Below, piece after piece: positions 46,260 through 56,834 of a DNA stretch of 64,000 nt. The notes beneath the pieces were generated by a model that searched no databases, was not told the origin of the DNA, and saw nothing but the letters and a program-made list of their open reading frames with translations. The stretch is from Pollutimonas sp963706785 (lineage in GTDB: Bacteria > Pseudomonadota > Gammaproteobacteria > Burkholderiales > Burkholderiaceae_B). The translations under genes were made by a program, and so were the position numbers. Numbering within the stretch: position 1 is the first letter of the stretch; every line of letters starts with the position of its first letter. The stretch lies in assembly GCA_963706785.1 (NCBI GenBank), contig CAVPNJ010000010.1, forward strand, positions 4,647 through 68,646, in the 5' to 3' direction.

Positions 46260-46691
46260 ATGTCGAAAGCACGTTCGAAATCTTCTAAAGCTGGCACCTG
46301 GGCGATCATTTATTGCGTCGCGACTGACAAGTTCCTGTTCGGTAAGCGTTCCGGCGCAGTTAGACACGCAGGCGCATGGAACCTGTTCGGCGGTCGAGTT
46401 GAGCGCGGCGAAGCGCCGTGCAGGGCATTGGTGCGTGAATTGGCTGAAGAAGCGGGATTACAGGTCAAAGCAAAACAACTTAGGAAACTACGGCGGGTGG
46501 CACCAGTGAAAAATGCCGGCAATCGTGACCTGCATTATTATTTGCTGAAAATCGAACGCGAAGTTGCACCGCAGCTTAATCGCGAACACTCGCACTATGG
46601 CTGGTTCAAGCGGGATGAGCTCCCGGTAATGTTCAACTTTCCGACGACAGTGGCGATCAAAAAAGGCCTGCTGCATAACGTCAAATCTTGA
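46260..46691 (+). CDS. NUDIX hydrolase
   Basis: 143 residues from ATG 46260 (MSKARSKSSKAGTW). The Nudix box GRVERGEAPCRALVRELAEEAGL fits G-x5-E-x7-RELxEExGU exactly, so it should hydrolyse a nucleoside diphosphate linked to some moiety, with Mg2+. An open frame upstream adds non-homologous sequence. The ligand is unknown; it resembles small MutT-like housecleaning enzymes. Isolated, with the permease scrap upstream. Confidence 0.9.
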   Translation: MSKARSKSSKAGTWAIIYCVATDKFLFGKRSGAVRHAGAWNLFGGRVERGEAPCRALVRELAEEAGLQVKAKQLRKLRRVAPVKNAGNRDLHYYLLKIEREVAPQLNREHSHYGWFKRDELPVMFNFPTTVAIKKGLLHNVKS

Positions 46692-47006
46692 CCTGCACTA
46701 GGGCCCAACGTGCCGCTGCCAGACGGCCGTATGCTGGTATTCACTCGGTCGCGAGCTAACACTTAGAACAGAATCCGAAGGCCCATAAACCAAAAGGTTT
46801 AGTCCAATTGGTGGATGTCGGCCGGATGACTATCCGGTAAAATCTATTAGCACCTACCTGACACAGACCAAGGCTCATAGCCAGGGATGTACTGCTTCAG
46901 CGGTATAGCCGCCTGTTGGGCGAACAGTCCCTGTGGTCCGGCGCACATGCCAGGCATGCGGAGTATTGCCACCGTTTTCGTTCTCTCTACCAGCCGGAGA
47001 ATTGCA
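46692..47006. other. 315-bp leader region of the aspartate decarboxylase operon
   Basis: No gene. A small perfect dyad TAAACC-aaaa-GGTTTA lies at 46786-46801, and CCGGATGACTATCCGG (hairpin) at about 46822-46837. Either could be regulatory for the decarboxylase/antiporter genes, but neither matches a motif I can name. Confidence 0.35.
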
Positions 47007-48617
47007 ATGAATAATCGGAATACGTCCCATCTAGCCAACCTCTCTCCCTTCGAATTGAAGGATGAACTCATCAAGCTCGCCGGCAGTGACACCAATAGAC
47101 TGATGCTCAACGCTGGGCGGGGGAATCCGAATTTTTTGGCGACCGTACCTCGCCATGGCTTTTGGCAACTGGGCCTATTTGCGATGATCGAATCAGAGCG
47201 GTCGTTTTCATATCTGGCTGAAGGAGTGGGCGGCTTTCCTCGACGTGCCGGAATCGAAGAGCGTTTTGATCTCTTCGCCCGAACTAACCGCGACGTACCC
47301 GGCGTAAGGTTTCTTTCCAGCGCCGTGTCGTTTGTACGAGACCAGCTTGGGCTAGATGCCGGCGCTTTCATTTACGAGATGTGCGAAGGCATTCTTGCCT
47401 GCAGCTATCCCGTTCCGGACCGCATGCTCAGGCTGACAGAAAAAATCGTGAAGCAGTACATCCGAAAGGAGATGATCGGCACTCATCCCTTCGTAGGCGA
47501 CTTCGACCTTTATGCGGTCGAAGGTGGCACTGCAGCTATGACATATCTTTTCAATTCGATGAAGACGAATCATCTGCTAAAGGCAGGCGACGTCATCGCA
47601 TTGGGCAAGCCGATCTTCACGCCGTATATCGAGATCCCCGAACTATCGGAATATGGCCTCGTCGAGATGGCCATTGACGCGGATCCGGCCGGCGGCTGGC
47701 AGTATTCGACGAAAGAGCTCGACAAGCTACGCGACCCGAAAGTCAAGGCGTTCTTTCTAGTGAATCCAAGCAACCCGCCATCGGTTAAGGTAAGCGATAA
47801 AAGCCTGGAGTACTTGGCGGGCATCGTCAAGGACCGTCCTGATCTCATCATCCTGACCGACGATGTATACGGCACGTTCGCCGACAATTTTGTTTCGCTG
47901 TTCGCGATGTGCCCGCGCAATACGATACTCGTCTATTCCTACTCGAAATACTTCGGCGCCACGGGGTGGCGCCTTGGCGTGATTGCCACACATAAATCGA
48001 ACCTTTTCGACGAAAAGATCGCGCAGCTTCCTCAGAAAGAAAGAGACGGTTTGAACAAGCGCTATGCATCGATCACGACTGAACCCGAGAAGCTGCCCTT
48101 TATCGACCGCATCGTAGCCGACAGCCGTACCGTGGCGCTTAATCACACTGCCGGACTGTCCACGCCGCAACAGGTGCAGATGGTGCTGTTCTCGCTGTTT
48201 TCACTGATGGATACCGCTGAAAGCTACAAGAACGCTATGAAGCGGCTGATTCGCGGTCGCAAGGCGGCGCTATACCGCGGCATGGGAGCCACGCCCGAAG
48301 CTGTAGACGAGAACGTGGTCGATTACTACACGCTGCTTGACGTGGAGCAAATGAGTCGTGAGGTAGGCGCAGATTTCGTTAAGTGGTTGCTTGCTTCAAT
48401 CAAGCCGCACGAACTGCTCTTCAGACTGGCGGAAGAGGCCGGTGTAGTCTTGCTTCCTGGCAAAGGCTTCGGGACGGTTCATCCGTCCGGCCGCGTCTCA
48501 CTGGCCAATCTCAATGAAGAGGATTACGTGAAGATTGGCCGTTGCGTACGTGAAATCCGGGACGAGTATCTCGAGCGCTACAGGCAATTGGGCAACAAAA
48601 GCGAAGAGAAAAAGTGA
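47007..48617 (+). CDS. aspD: L-aspartate 4-decarboxylase
   Basis: 536 residues from ATG 47007 (GGAGA upstream), the usual length of AspD. It converts L-aspartate to L-alanine and CO2 using PLP. Motifs: RLMLNAGRGNPNFLATVPR (substrate region), YAVEGGTAAMTYLFNSM, FFLVNPSNPPSVKVSD, LTDDVYGTFADNF, and the Schiff-base lysine in VYSYSKYFGATGWRLGVIA. The middle insert (AQLPQKERDGLNKRYASITTEPEKLPFIDRIVADSRTVALNHTAGLSTPQQ) is AspD-specific. Followed 61 bp later by the antiporter gene. Confidence 0.96.
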   Translation: MNNRNTSHLANLSPFELKDELIKLAGSDTNRLMLNAGRGNPNFLATVPRHGFWQLGLFAMIESERSFSYLAEGVGGFPRRAGIEERFDLFARTNRDVPGVRFLSSAVSFVRDQLGLDAGAFIYEMCEGILACSYPVPDRMLRLTEKIVKQYIRKEMIGTHPFVGDFDLYAVEGGTAAMTYLFNSMKTNHLLKAGDVIALGKPIFTPYIEIPELSEYGLVEMAIDADPAGGWQYSTKELDKLRDPKVKAFFLVNPSNPPSVKVSDKSLEYLAGIVKDRPDLIILTDDVYGTFADNFVSLFAMCPRNTILVYSYSKYFGATGWRLGVIATHKSNLFDEKIAQLPQKERDGLNKRYASITTEPEKLPFIDRIVADSRTVALNHTAGLSTPQQVQMVLFSLFSLMDTAESYKNAMKRLIRGRKAALYRGMGATPEAVDENVVDYYTLLDVEQMSREVGADFVKWLLASIKPHELLFRLAEEAGVVLLPGKGFGTVHPSGRVSLANLNEEDYVKIGRCVREIRDEYLERYRQLGNKSEEKK

Positions 48618-48678
48618 AATGAGCCACGGCCCGCAAACGGTATATTGATAATCGCCTCGTCCAATAAAGGAGAAGGCC

Positions 48679-50367
48679 ATGACCTGGTTCGTTTCTACAC
48701 TCAAGGCCTATCCGGAGATCGCCATCTTTCTGGCGCTGGGCATCGGCTACTGGATTGGCGGAAAAAGCTATAAAGGATTCAGCCTCGGAGCGGTGACTTC
48801 GACGTTGCTGATCGCCATCGTACTCGGCATTCTGGGGGTCAAGATCTCCCCAAATGTGAAGTCGGTCTTCTTCCTAATGTTCTTGTTCGCGGTGGGATAC
48901 GGCGTTGGGCCGCAGTTCGTACGCGGCATCGCCAAAGATGGCCTGCCTCAGGCCCTATTTGCCGCCATCATGGCATTGGTCTCCCTCGGGGCAGCGGTGG
49001 CCGCCGCAATGATGGCGGGATATGACCTCGGTTCAGCCGCCGGGCTATTCGCAGGGTCGCAGACCATTTCGGCATCGATGGGGTTAGCGACCGATGCGAT
49101 CAACCGCTTGGGACGCTCTCCGGAGGAAACTCAGGCGCTACTGGACGCCATGCCCATCGCCTATGCCGTGACGTATATCTTTGGTACGGTGGGCTCCGCG
49201 ATAATTCTCGCCCAGATCGGGCCGAAGCTGCTGGGCATTGATCTCGTCGCGGCCTGCAAGGAATACGAACAGATGCTGGGCGCGAGCCGCGGCGAGGGCG
49301 AAGCGACCAGTTGGTACGAATTCGAGGTGCGGGCCTATTCCGTGGCACCGCAAAGCCCATTTATCGGAAAATCCGTCGGCGAAATTGAAGCGGGTACACA
49401 GGAAGGCGTTCGTGCCTTTGTCGAACGGATCCGCCGGGCCGGGACGATAATCGAGGCAGATCGGACCACCCTCATCGAGGCAGGCGACATAGTCGCTATA
49501 GGTGGCAAGCGCGATCAAATGATCGCGCGGTTGGGGCCCAGTGGCCGCGAAGTCGAAGACGCCGAGCTGCTCGATGTAAAAACCGAAGGCGTCGATATAT
49601 ATATCTCAAACAAGGAGGTAGACGGCAAGCGGCTCGAAGAACTTGCACGCTGGCCGGGTGCGCGTGGTGTGTTCCTGAAACGGATACGGCGCGGCCCAAC
49701 CGAGACCTCGATCCCCATATTGCCGGGGACTAAGTTATACCGGGGCGATGTCATCACGGTAGTAGGGCGCACGCAGGACATAACTGCTACGGCCGAGCAA
49801 ATCGGTTACGTGGACCGGCCCACCTCTGTAACCGATGTTGCGTTCGTATCACTTGCCATCACCATCGGCGCGCTGATCGGCTCAGTGGTAATAAATATTA
49901 GGGGCGTCCCGATAACGATTTCCACGGCGGGCGGCGCATTGATTGCCGGCATCGTGTTCGGTTGGTTTCGCGGCATCCGTCCCACTTTCGGACGCATCCC
50001 CGAACCCACGCTCTGGTTCATGAACTCCGTTGGCCTGAATGTATTCATTGCCGTGGTCGGTATCTCCGCTGGTCCCGGCTTCATCGCCGGATTGCAGAAG
50101 CTTGGAATCAGCCTCTTTCTATGGGGCATTTTCGCGACCGCTATCCCACTTTTGGCCGGCATGTTTCTTGCAAAATACGTTTTTCGCTTTCATCCAGCGC
50201 TTATCCTCGGCGTATGCGCCGGTGCCCGCACTACCACTGCAGCTCTTGGTATGGTGTGCGAAGTCGCCAAGAGTCAGGTTCCAGGATTGGGCTATACGGT
50301 CACCTACGCGGTCGGGAACACCCTCCTGACTATCTGGGGGATGGTTGTAATCATGATTCTTTCTTAG
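48679..50367 (+). CDS. aspT: Aspartate:alanine antiporter
   Basis: 562 residues, AAE (aspartate:alanine exchanger) family. N-terminal block of membrane helices (EIAIFLALGIGYWIGGKSYKGFSLGAVTSTLL, FFLMFLFAVGYGVGPQFVRGI, AGSQTISASMGLATDAI), a central pair of RCK_C domains (GKSVGEIEAGTQEGVRAFV, GDIVAIGGKRDQ, GDVITVVGRTQD), then a second membrane block ending GVCAGARTTTAALGMVCEVAKSQVPGLGYTVTYAVGN. AspT swaps external aspartate for internal alanine. With AspD, which consumes a proton, the pair makes proton motive force. Confidence 0.95.
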   Translation: MTWFVSTLKAYPEIAIFLALGIGYWIGGKSYKGFSLGAVTSTLLIAIVLGILGVKISPNVKSVFFLMFLFAVGYGVGPQFVRGIAKDGLPQALFAAIMALVSLGAAVAAAMMAGYDLGSAAGLFAGSQTISASMGLATDAINRLGRSPEETQALLDAMPIAYAVTYIFGTVGSAIILAQIGPKLLGIDLVAACKEYEQMLGASRGEGEATSWYEFEVRAYSVAPQSPFIGKSVGEIEAGTQEGVRAFVERIRRAGTIIEADRTTLIEAGDIVAIGGKRDQMIARLGPSGREVEDAELLDVKTEGVDIYISNKEVDGKRLEELARWPGARGVFLKRIRRGPTETSIPILPGTKLYRGDVITVVGRTQDITATAEQIGYVDRPTSVTDVAFVSLAITIGALIGSVVINIRGVPITISTAGGALIAGIVFGWFRGIRPTFGRIPEPTLWFMNSVGLNVFIAVVGISAGPGFIAGLQKLGISLFLWGIFATAIPLLAGMFLAKYVFRFHPALILGVCAGARTTTAALGMVCEVAKSQVPGLGYTVTYAVGNTLLTIWGMVVIMILS

Positions 50368-50482
50368 AACCCAGACCTGAAGCTCGAGGTATGTGATGCG
50401 GGCGTAGCACAACGAAGGAATTTTTTAATACTTCAGAGGTGCGCGATTACCTGGGGCCTTACCGTAATAAGAGGGCGATACC

Positions 50483-53230
50483 ATGACAAGTGAAGCGAAC
50501 GGAAGTCGGCATCTGGACCACCTGTTTTCGAACTCAGCCGCGAGGCTGGATTGGTGGCGCGACTTGAATGCCAAGGCGCAGACATGGGCGGCTGAAGCAC
50601 GGAGCGGCAAAAGTCGATTGGGCGGCGCGCCGGTGCAAGAAGCCTTTGCCAATTTACGCCCGCATAGAAAGCTATTTCGCCTATCCTGGAGTTGAACTGC
50701 TACGAGCCTTAGATGACCTGATCGCGGAGGGCGACGCGATGGGCACGGCGCGCTTGGTCCTTAGGATGAGCAATGCGCTGCTGACGGGTAGCTACCGCTA
50801 CGATAGCGGGGAATGGGACCCGACTGAGGAGGGGTCTACGGAAAGCCTGGACCGCACGCCGCCAGGCCTGCGCACCAGCTCGACGCGGCGACCGTACTTC
50901 GAAGCATTATTCGTGAACCCTGCATCTGCTGCGCGATCGGCTGCCTTATGTCAGGAAATCCGTCAGCTGCGGCGGCCCGACGACGGCTTGGTCTACGAAC
51001 CTGTCTTGGTGGGAAGTGTCGAGGACGCCCTACTGGCCACGATACTCAACGGCAAGATCGAGGCCGTCGTCATCTATGACGGAATACCTGTTGCATCGAA
51101 ACACGATGCGCCGTTGCTGCGGGACTTCTTGACGGTCTACCAGCAGCTGGACACCTCTGTAGACGTGTCGCAGGAAATCGGCGTTAAGCTGGCCCGTCTC
51201 ATTGCGAACATACGACCAGAACTCGATATCTATCTGCTGACCGATCGGCAGGTCGAGCGACTTGCGGGCGACCCTGCGGCGTCGATGATCCGCCGAGTGT
51301 TCTACGAGGCCGAGGAACCCATGGAGGTGCACCTGAATATCCTGGAAGGCGTACGCGACCGCCAAACGACGCCGCATTTCGACAATCTCAAGCGCTATGC
51401 ACTGCGGCCGATCAGCACCTTCCACGCGCTGCCGATTGCGCGCGGCAAGTCGATCATCAAGTCGAACTGGATCCGCGACTTCGGCGAGTTCTATGGTCTG
51501 AATCTGTTCCTGGCGGAAACCTCCGCCACGACAGGCGGCCTGGACAGCATGCTGGAGCCCACCGGCAACATCAAGATCGCACAGGAGAAGTTCGCGCGCG
51601 CGGTCGGGGCGGACCACGTCTTTTTCGTGACCAACGGAACGTCCACGTCGAACAAGATGGTCTACCAGGCAGTGACCAAGCCGGGCGACATCGTCATCGT
51701 CGACCGCAACTGCCATAAGTCCCACCACTACGGCATGGTGCTGTCCGGCGCGCAGCCGTTGTACGTCGAAGCGTTCCCGATGACCGAGTACTCGATGTAC
51801 GGCGCGGTGCCGCTGCGCACCATCAAACAGGCGCTGCTGGACCTGAAGGTGGAGGGACGACTCGACAAGGTCGCGATGGTCACGCTGACCAACTGCACGT
51901 TCGACGGCCACATCTACAACACGCCGCCGGGTGATGGCCGAATGCCTGGCCATCAAGCCGGACCTGATCTTCCTTTGGGACGAAGCGTGGTTCGGCTTCG
52001 CTCGCTGGTCGCCGTTCCTGCGGCCTCGCACGGCAATGGGCGCGGCCGCGGCGCTGGAGCAGTGGCGCGACGATCCTGCCGCCATGGAGGCGTGGGAGGC
52101 GCAGGTAAAGGAATTCGGAGAGGATTTAGACCCGAAAGACGCGCGGCTGCTTGAACGGCAACTGGTGCCCAATCCCGCACGATGCGCATCCGCGTTTACG
52201 AGACGGATTCTGTCCACAAATCGATGTCTAGCCTGCGGCAGGGATCGATCGTAGCCGTGCGAGACGAGGACTACGACCACCACGTCTCGGCCTTCCACGA
52301 AGCTGTCTTCATTCACGCGTCGACATCGCCGAATGCGCAGATCATCGCGTCGTTGGATGTTGCTCGTCGTCAGATGGAACTTGAAGGCTACGAGCTGGTC
52401 ATGCGCTCGATTGAGGTCGCCTTGAGCATACGGCGCGAGATGGCCAAGCATCCGCTGATCTCAAAGTACTTTAGCGTGCTTGGGCGCCGACAAAATGATC
52501 CCCGACGAGTTCCGCACCTCAGGTTTTGTCGACTACCTGGCGCCGGGAATGAACTGGCTGACTGCCGTGAAGTCGTTGAAGGAAGATGAGTTTTGCCTGG
52601 ATCCAACGCGTCTGACACTAGTGTGCGGAACCGCCGGTTACGATGGCACTGCCTTCAAAAACCTGTTGGCTTCCAGGTACAACATCCAAGCTGAACAAGA
52701 CTTCGCGCAACAGCGTGTTATTGCAGAGCAATATCAACAACACGCGCAGCGACGTTGCGGCGCTCATCAAGGTGCTTCTGGATATCTCGGAAAAGATCGA
52801 AAGCCAGCTTAGGCAAGAGGGTGAATCAGGCCAAACAGCATTCGCTGGCAAGGTCAAGAGCCTGATGGAAGACGTTCCCCGCCTGCCGAACTTCAGTCGC
52901 TTCCACGACGGCTATCGCGACAATCCTGACAGCACTACGAGCGAAGGTAATATGCGCACCGCATTCTTCGCCGCTTATAACGAGGATGAGTGCGAGTACC
53001 TGCCGTTGACGAGCCCGAAGCTCGATGAACGCTTATCGAACGGTCCTGAGCTGGTATCTGCGAACTTCGTCATTCCGTATCCGCCGGGCTTCCCCATCAT
53101 GGTGCCAGGCCAGATTATCGATGCCGACACGATCGAGTTCATGCGCAAGCTCGATGTGAAGGAAATCCACGGCTACAACTCAGCGCGTGGGATCAAGCTG
53201 ATTAGTCCCTCGGCTATAGAGCGCATGTGA
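50483..53230 (+). pseudogene. Large Orn/Lys/Arg decarboxylase, five frameshifts
   Basis: About 910 codons. N-terminus MTSEANGSRHLDHLFSN (GAGGGCG upstream), shift near 50645, then a long open part through AVVIYDGIPVASKHDAPLL, FAETSATTGGLDSM-like SLFLAETSATTGG, FFVTNGTSTSNKMVYQAV and IVDRNCHKSHHYGM. Shifts near 51930 (one extra C before RRVMAECLAIKPDLIFLWDEAWFGFARW), near 52180, where ETDSVHKSMSSLRQGS carries the PLP lysine, near 52490 (KMIPDEFRTSGF), and near 52690. The C-terminus YNSARGIKLISPSAIERM is intact. This family decarboxylates ornithine, lysine or arginine; large two-domain forms of this type occur with polyamine metabolism. Conservation between shifts is high. Confidence 0.9.
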
Positions 53231-53439
53231 GGCCCACAGGAAGCCGGTGCCGCATGTCGTCGAATTTCCGCCACATTTGAATGCGGCGGCGCTTGTTTCG
53301 TTTAGAGCTTAGGTGGGAAAGTACGTGAACGCCTGCGGTAAAATCAATGGCGAATATTTCCCAAAAAACAATATAAAGAACTCGTCCTTAAGTCAGGAGG
53401 GGTCTTTAACCCACTGAAGCTATCTACGGAGCAGTACAT

Positions 53440-53976
53440 ATGGTCTCGTTGCAAGAGCAACTTTTGAAAGCGGGGCTGGTCGACAAGAAGAAAGTCAAAC
53501 AAGCCGGCCACGATAAGAGCAAGCAGAAGAAGGTCGAACTACGGACCGGCAAGCAAAGCGTCGACGAGGCGCGGCTGGCCGCACTCGATACGCAACAAAA
53601 GAATCTCGAGCGTACTCGCGAATTGAATGCCCAGCGCGTTGCCGCCGCCAACCAAAAGGCGATCATGGCGCAAATTACCCAGATGGTGCAGGCAAATCGC
53701 CAAAGCAAGGGCGCAGGCGACATCGCCTACAACTTTACCCACGGCAAGACGATCGAACGGATGTACGTGTCGGCGGAAATTCAGGGCCATTTAATAGCCG
53801 GGCGCCTGGTGATTGTTCGCATAGGCGACGCGACCGAACTAGTACCCCGAATTGTTGCCGACAAAATCGCCGAACGTGATCCCTCGCTCGTCGTTCGGGT
53901 GAAGAAGACTAGCGCCGAGATCGATGCGGACGATCCGTATGCCGCCTTCCAGATTCCGGACGACCTGATGTGGTAG
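53440..53976 (+). CDS. DUF2058 family protein (YaiL-like)
   Basis: 178 residues. N-terminal signature MVSLQEQLLKAGLVDKKKVKQ, a basic charged helical middle (QQKNLERTRELNAQRVAAANQKAIMAQITQMVQ) and the C-terminal strand domain IAYNFTHGKTIERMYVSAEIQGHLIAGRLVIVRIGD. E. coli YaiL is the reference; the family is described as nucleoid/RNA-associated and uncharacterised. Start ATG after a plausible GGAGCAG site. Independent unit. Confidence 0.92.
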   Translation: MVSLQEQLLKAGLVDKKKVKQAGHDKSKQKKVELRTGKQSVDEARLAALDTQQKNLERTRELNAQRVAAANQKAIMAQITQMVQANRQSKGAGDIAYNFTHGKTIERMYVSAEIQGHLIAGRLVIVRIGDATELVPRIVADKIAERDPSLVVRVKKTSAEIDADDPYAAFQIPDDLMW

Positions 53977-54067
53977 GGTCAGCAGCCAGCGCACCCGAAG
54001 CTGTCCCTAGCGTGGAGCGTCGAGCACCCTGGCGAACTCCTTGCATTTTGAAATAAATTTTATGGAA

Positions 54068-54083
54068 TGGAACGCTTGTTCCA
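54068..54083. promoter_or_regulatory. Possible IclR-type operator upstream of the Bug/aldolase operon
   Basis: TGGAAC-GCTT-GTTCCA is a perfect 6-bp dyad with a four-base centre, 106 bp upstream of the Bug gene start at 54189. IclR-family sites often look like TGGAA-N-TTCCA, and Bug-containing operons of Alcaligenaceae are often IclR controlled; no regulator gene is present in the window next to it. Confidence 0.35.
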
Positions 54084-54188
54084 AATATACGAAGTCATGG
54101 TTTCGTATTGGCAAATTGATACGCATGGCCGGTGCGTGACAGAATCGTTAACCATAAAGCTGACATTTCAAATAATCAGGAGACATAG

Positions 54189-55169
54189 ATGAAGCTTCCC
54201 AGAGCCTGGGTCGGGGTAATGGCATTAGCACGCCACGGTGTCCGCGGTAGCGCCAGCACACGCGTCGGAATATCCTGCTAAGCCAATCACGGTTATGGTC
54301 GGATTCCCACCTGGCACATCGACCGACGCCATAGCCCGCATCATTGGTGAACAGTTCAGCAAGGATTGGGACCAGCCTGTAATCGTCGACAATAAGCCCG
54401 GTGTGGGCGGCAGCCTGGCTGTGGCGCAGGTCGCTAAGGCCGCCCCGGATGGATATACATTGGTTCTGTCGGCAACGGCACCATGAATATTAATCCGCAT
54501 GTCTACAAAAAATTGAACTACAACGCGCTGACAGATTTTGAAGCCATTGGGCAAAGCACGTGGTTGCCCTACCTGCTCGTAACGAATAAGCAGAAAGGGC
54601 TGGATAGCTTTCAGAAAATTACTGACTACGCCCGCAAGAACCCAGACGACCTTACGTTTGCGTCTATCGGGATGGGAACTACAAGCCATCTATTGATGGA
54701 AATGCTGATGAAGCAGACAGGAACGAAGATGATTCACGTTCCATATACGGGAAGCAGCCACGCCCAAACAGACATTATTGGCGGAAACGTCGACATGACG
54801 TTTGATACTCTGGTGTCTACACTGCCTCATGTGAAGGCTGGAAGGCTGCAAGCTATCGCTGTCAGCACCAAAGACCGAGCAAAACTAGATCCATCAATCC
54901 CAACCATCGATGAAGAGGGTGTAAAAGGATTCAACATGGGAGCATGGTTGGGCTTTTTTGCGCCAAAGGGAACTCCTGTGGAAGTGGTGCAAAAATTGCA
55001 TACTCAATTGAACCGCACTTTGGCCAATCCTGAAATCAACAAGAAGCTTACGGCGCTGGGATCGGAAGTTGTCATGAGCGATTCTCCCCAAGACTTTCAG
55101 CAAATGGTAGAAAAGAACTACCACGCCTGGGGTGAGTTAGTAAAAGAAGCTGGGGTATCACAGAAATGA
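54189..55169 (+). pseudogene. Bug-family substrate-binding protein, two frameshifts
   Basis: About 326 codons. The signal peptide starts MKLPRAWVGVMALA and should continue ATVSAVAPAHAS, but a shift near 54230 breaks it. The core EYPAKPITVMVGFPPGTSTDAIARIIGEQ and VIVDNKPGVGGSLAVAQVAKAAPDGYTLVLSATA follows. A missing base near 54478 separates it from TMNINPHVYKKLNYNALTDFEAIGQ. The rest is intact to the stop, with MIHVPYTGSSHAQTDIIGGNVDMTFDTL. It probably bound a carboxylate for the operon of aldolase and SDR genes, which overlap it by ATGA. Confidence 0.9.
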
Positions 55170-55912
55170 CGCAAAAATACAGTAACGAAGAGCAGGAAGC
55201 GCGAGTCAATCTTGCCGCGTGCTATAGATTGATGCCCCTTTTTGGCATGAGCGACTTGATCTACAACCACATCACCGTGCGCATTCCCGGAACGGACGAT
55301 GAGCTGTTAATTAACCCATATGGATTCATGTATGAGGAAGTCACAGCATCCAGCCTGATCAAAATTAATCTTAAAGGCGAGATTCTTGACAACCCCCATG
55401 ACGATTACAGTATGAACGAAGCGGGCTATGTCATACATAGCGCGGTGCACGGTGCGCGCCACGATGTGGGCTGTGTTATTCATACGCATTCGCGGGCGGG
55501 AATGGCTGTGTCGGCTATGAAAGAAGGCCTGTTGCCGTTAACTCAAACGGCCATGCGGTTCAAAGAGATTGCGTATCACGACTATGAAAGTGTTGCCATC
55601 AATATGGACGAGCAATCCAGATTAGTTGCCGACTTAGGCACCCAAGACGCAATGATATTGCGTAATCACGGACTTCTGGTGGCTTCGCCCAGTATTGCGG
55701 AGGCGTTTAACGCCATGTATTGGCTAGAGATGGCGTGCCGCTCGCAAGTCGATGCGATGTCGTCGAACGCTACCTTGATCATTCCGTCGGACGAGGTCGT
55801 TACAAGAACGCATCGTCTTTACCAGCCAGACGTGCGCCGGCCTTTCGGTTTAATGGAGTGGCCGGCCATGCTGCGATACCTTGATCGCCGCGATCCCAGC
55901 TATAAAAGCTAA
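55166..55912 (+). CDS. Class II aldolase/adducin family protein
   Basis: 248 residues. Zn-dependent fold: LAACYRLMPLFGMSDLIYNHITVRIPG, ELLINPYGFMYEEVTASSLIKIN, metal ligands in GCVIHTHSRAGMAVSAM, and ILRNHGLLVASPSIAEAFNAMYWLEMACRSQVDA. Members cleave sugar phosphates (fuculose, ribulose phosphate) or act as decarboxylases/other lyases. The start overlaps the Bug stop by four bases. Together with the SDR downstream it resembles small catabolic operons for an acidic sugar or hydroxy acid. Confidence 0.92.
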   Translation: MTQKYSNEEQEARVNLAACYRLMPLFGMSDLIYNHITVRIPGTDDELLINPYGFMYEEVTASSLIKINLKGEILDNPHDDYSMNEAGYVIHSAVHGARHDVGCVIHTHSRAGMAVSAMKEGLLPLTQTAMRFKEIAYHDYESVAINMDEQSRLVADLGTQDAMILRNHGLLVASPSIAEAFNAMYWLEMACRSQVDAMSSNATLIIPSDEVVTRTHRLYQPDVRRPFGLMEWPAMLRYLDRRDPSYKS

Positions 55913-55921
55913 GGTACGCGT

Positions 55922-56692
55922 GTGAACGATAAAGGTATATTTTCATTGGAAGGGCATGTGGCCCTTGTTACTGGATCCTGTCAAGGCCTTGGATTTGAAA
56001 TTGCGAGGGGATTAGCCGAGCATGGAGCGACGGTGCTGATCCATGGCCGCGAAGAGGCCAAAGTCAAGCAGGTAAGCACCGGTCTTAAGGCTCAAGGGCT
56101 AAAAGCAGATTGGCTCGCGTTCGACATTAAGGACAAGGATGGTCGAGATCGCGCGTTTTCTACCATAGGCGAAAGGCATGGCCGTCTGGATGTGTTGGTG
56201 AACAATGCCAGCATCCGGGCGCGTAAGACTTTGGCCGGCTTATCGTCCGGCGAGGTCACAGAGATTGTTAATACCAATTTACTGGCCACTATTGAAGTGA
56301 CGCGCTTGGGGATAGATATGATGCGTCAGCGCCGCTATGGCCGCGTCGTGACAATCACTTCAATTTCGGGGCGAGTCGTTCGATTTGGTGATTTCGCATA
56401 CCCAATTACCAAACAAGCATTGGACGCCATGACTCGATCGGCTGCGGTGGAATATGGACGCGATGGTATTGTCTGCAACGCAATTGCGCCGGGCACTTTC
56501 GCGACAGAGTTCAACCAAAAATTGGTATCGACGCCTATTAACATTGCGAAGATGCAGGACCGCAATCCTTTGCAGCGCTGGGGTCAACCTAGCGAGATCG
56601 TGGGGCCAGCAGTTTTCTTGTGCTCTCCTGCTGCATCGTACGTGAATGGGCACACCATTGTGGCCGATGGCGGCTTTTCAATCGCGTTTTAA
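55922..56692 (+). CDS. Short-chain dehydrogenase/reductase
   Basis: 256 residues from a GTG start ten bases after the aldolase gene. Cofactor loop TGSCQGLGFEIARGLAEHGA, NNASIRARKT, active site Ser in TITSISGRVVRFGD and YPITKQALDAMTR (Tyr, Lys), C-terminal VNGHTIVADGGFSIAF. Likely oxidises an alcohol group of the substrate taken in by this operon. Intact. Confidence 0.92.
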   Translation: MNDKGIFSLEGHVALVTGSCQGLGFEIARGLAEHGATVLIHGREEAKVKQVSTGLKAQGLKADWLAFDIKDKDGRDRAFSTIGERHGRLDVLVNNASIRARKTLAGLSSGEVTEIVNTNLLATIEVTRLGIDMMRQRRYGRVVTITSISGRVVRFGDFAYPITKQALDAMTRSAAVEYGRDGIVCNAIAPGTFATEFNQKLVSTPINIAKMQDRNPLQRWGQPSEIVGPAVFLCSPAASYVNGHTIVADGGFSIAF

Positions 56693-56834
56693 CAATGTTG
56701 CCGGTGCTCGAAACCATTCTCTAAATATACGGTAAAAAATCCGGTTATGATTATTTAGGATGATGTCTGGCAACCTTGCCGCTTGATTTTCACCGTTGAC
56801 GCCAGACGTTGATTTTTCGACGAAGGAGTATGCG

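Noticed and set aside
51030..52451. 473-codon minus-strand frame
   Set aside because: Shadow of the Orn/Lys/Arg decarboxylase; the sense strand carries all conserved motifs despite frameshifts.
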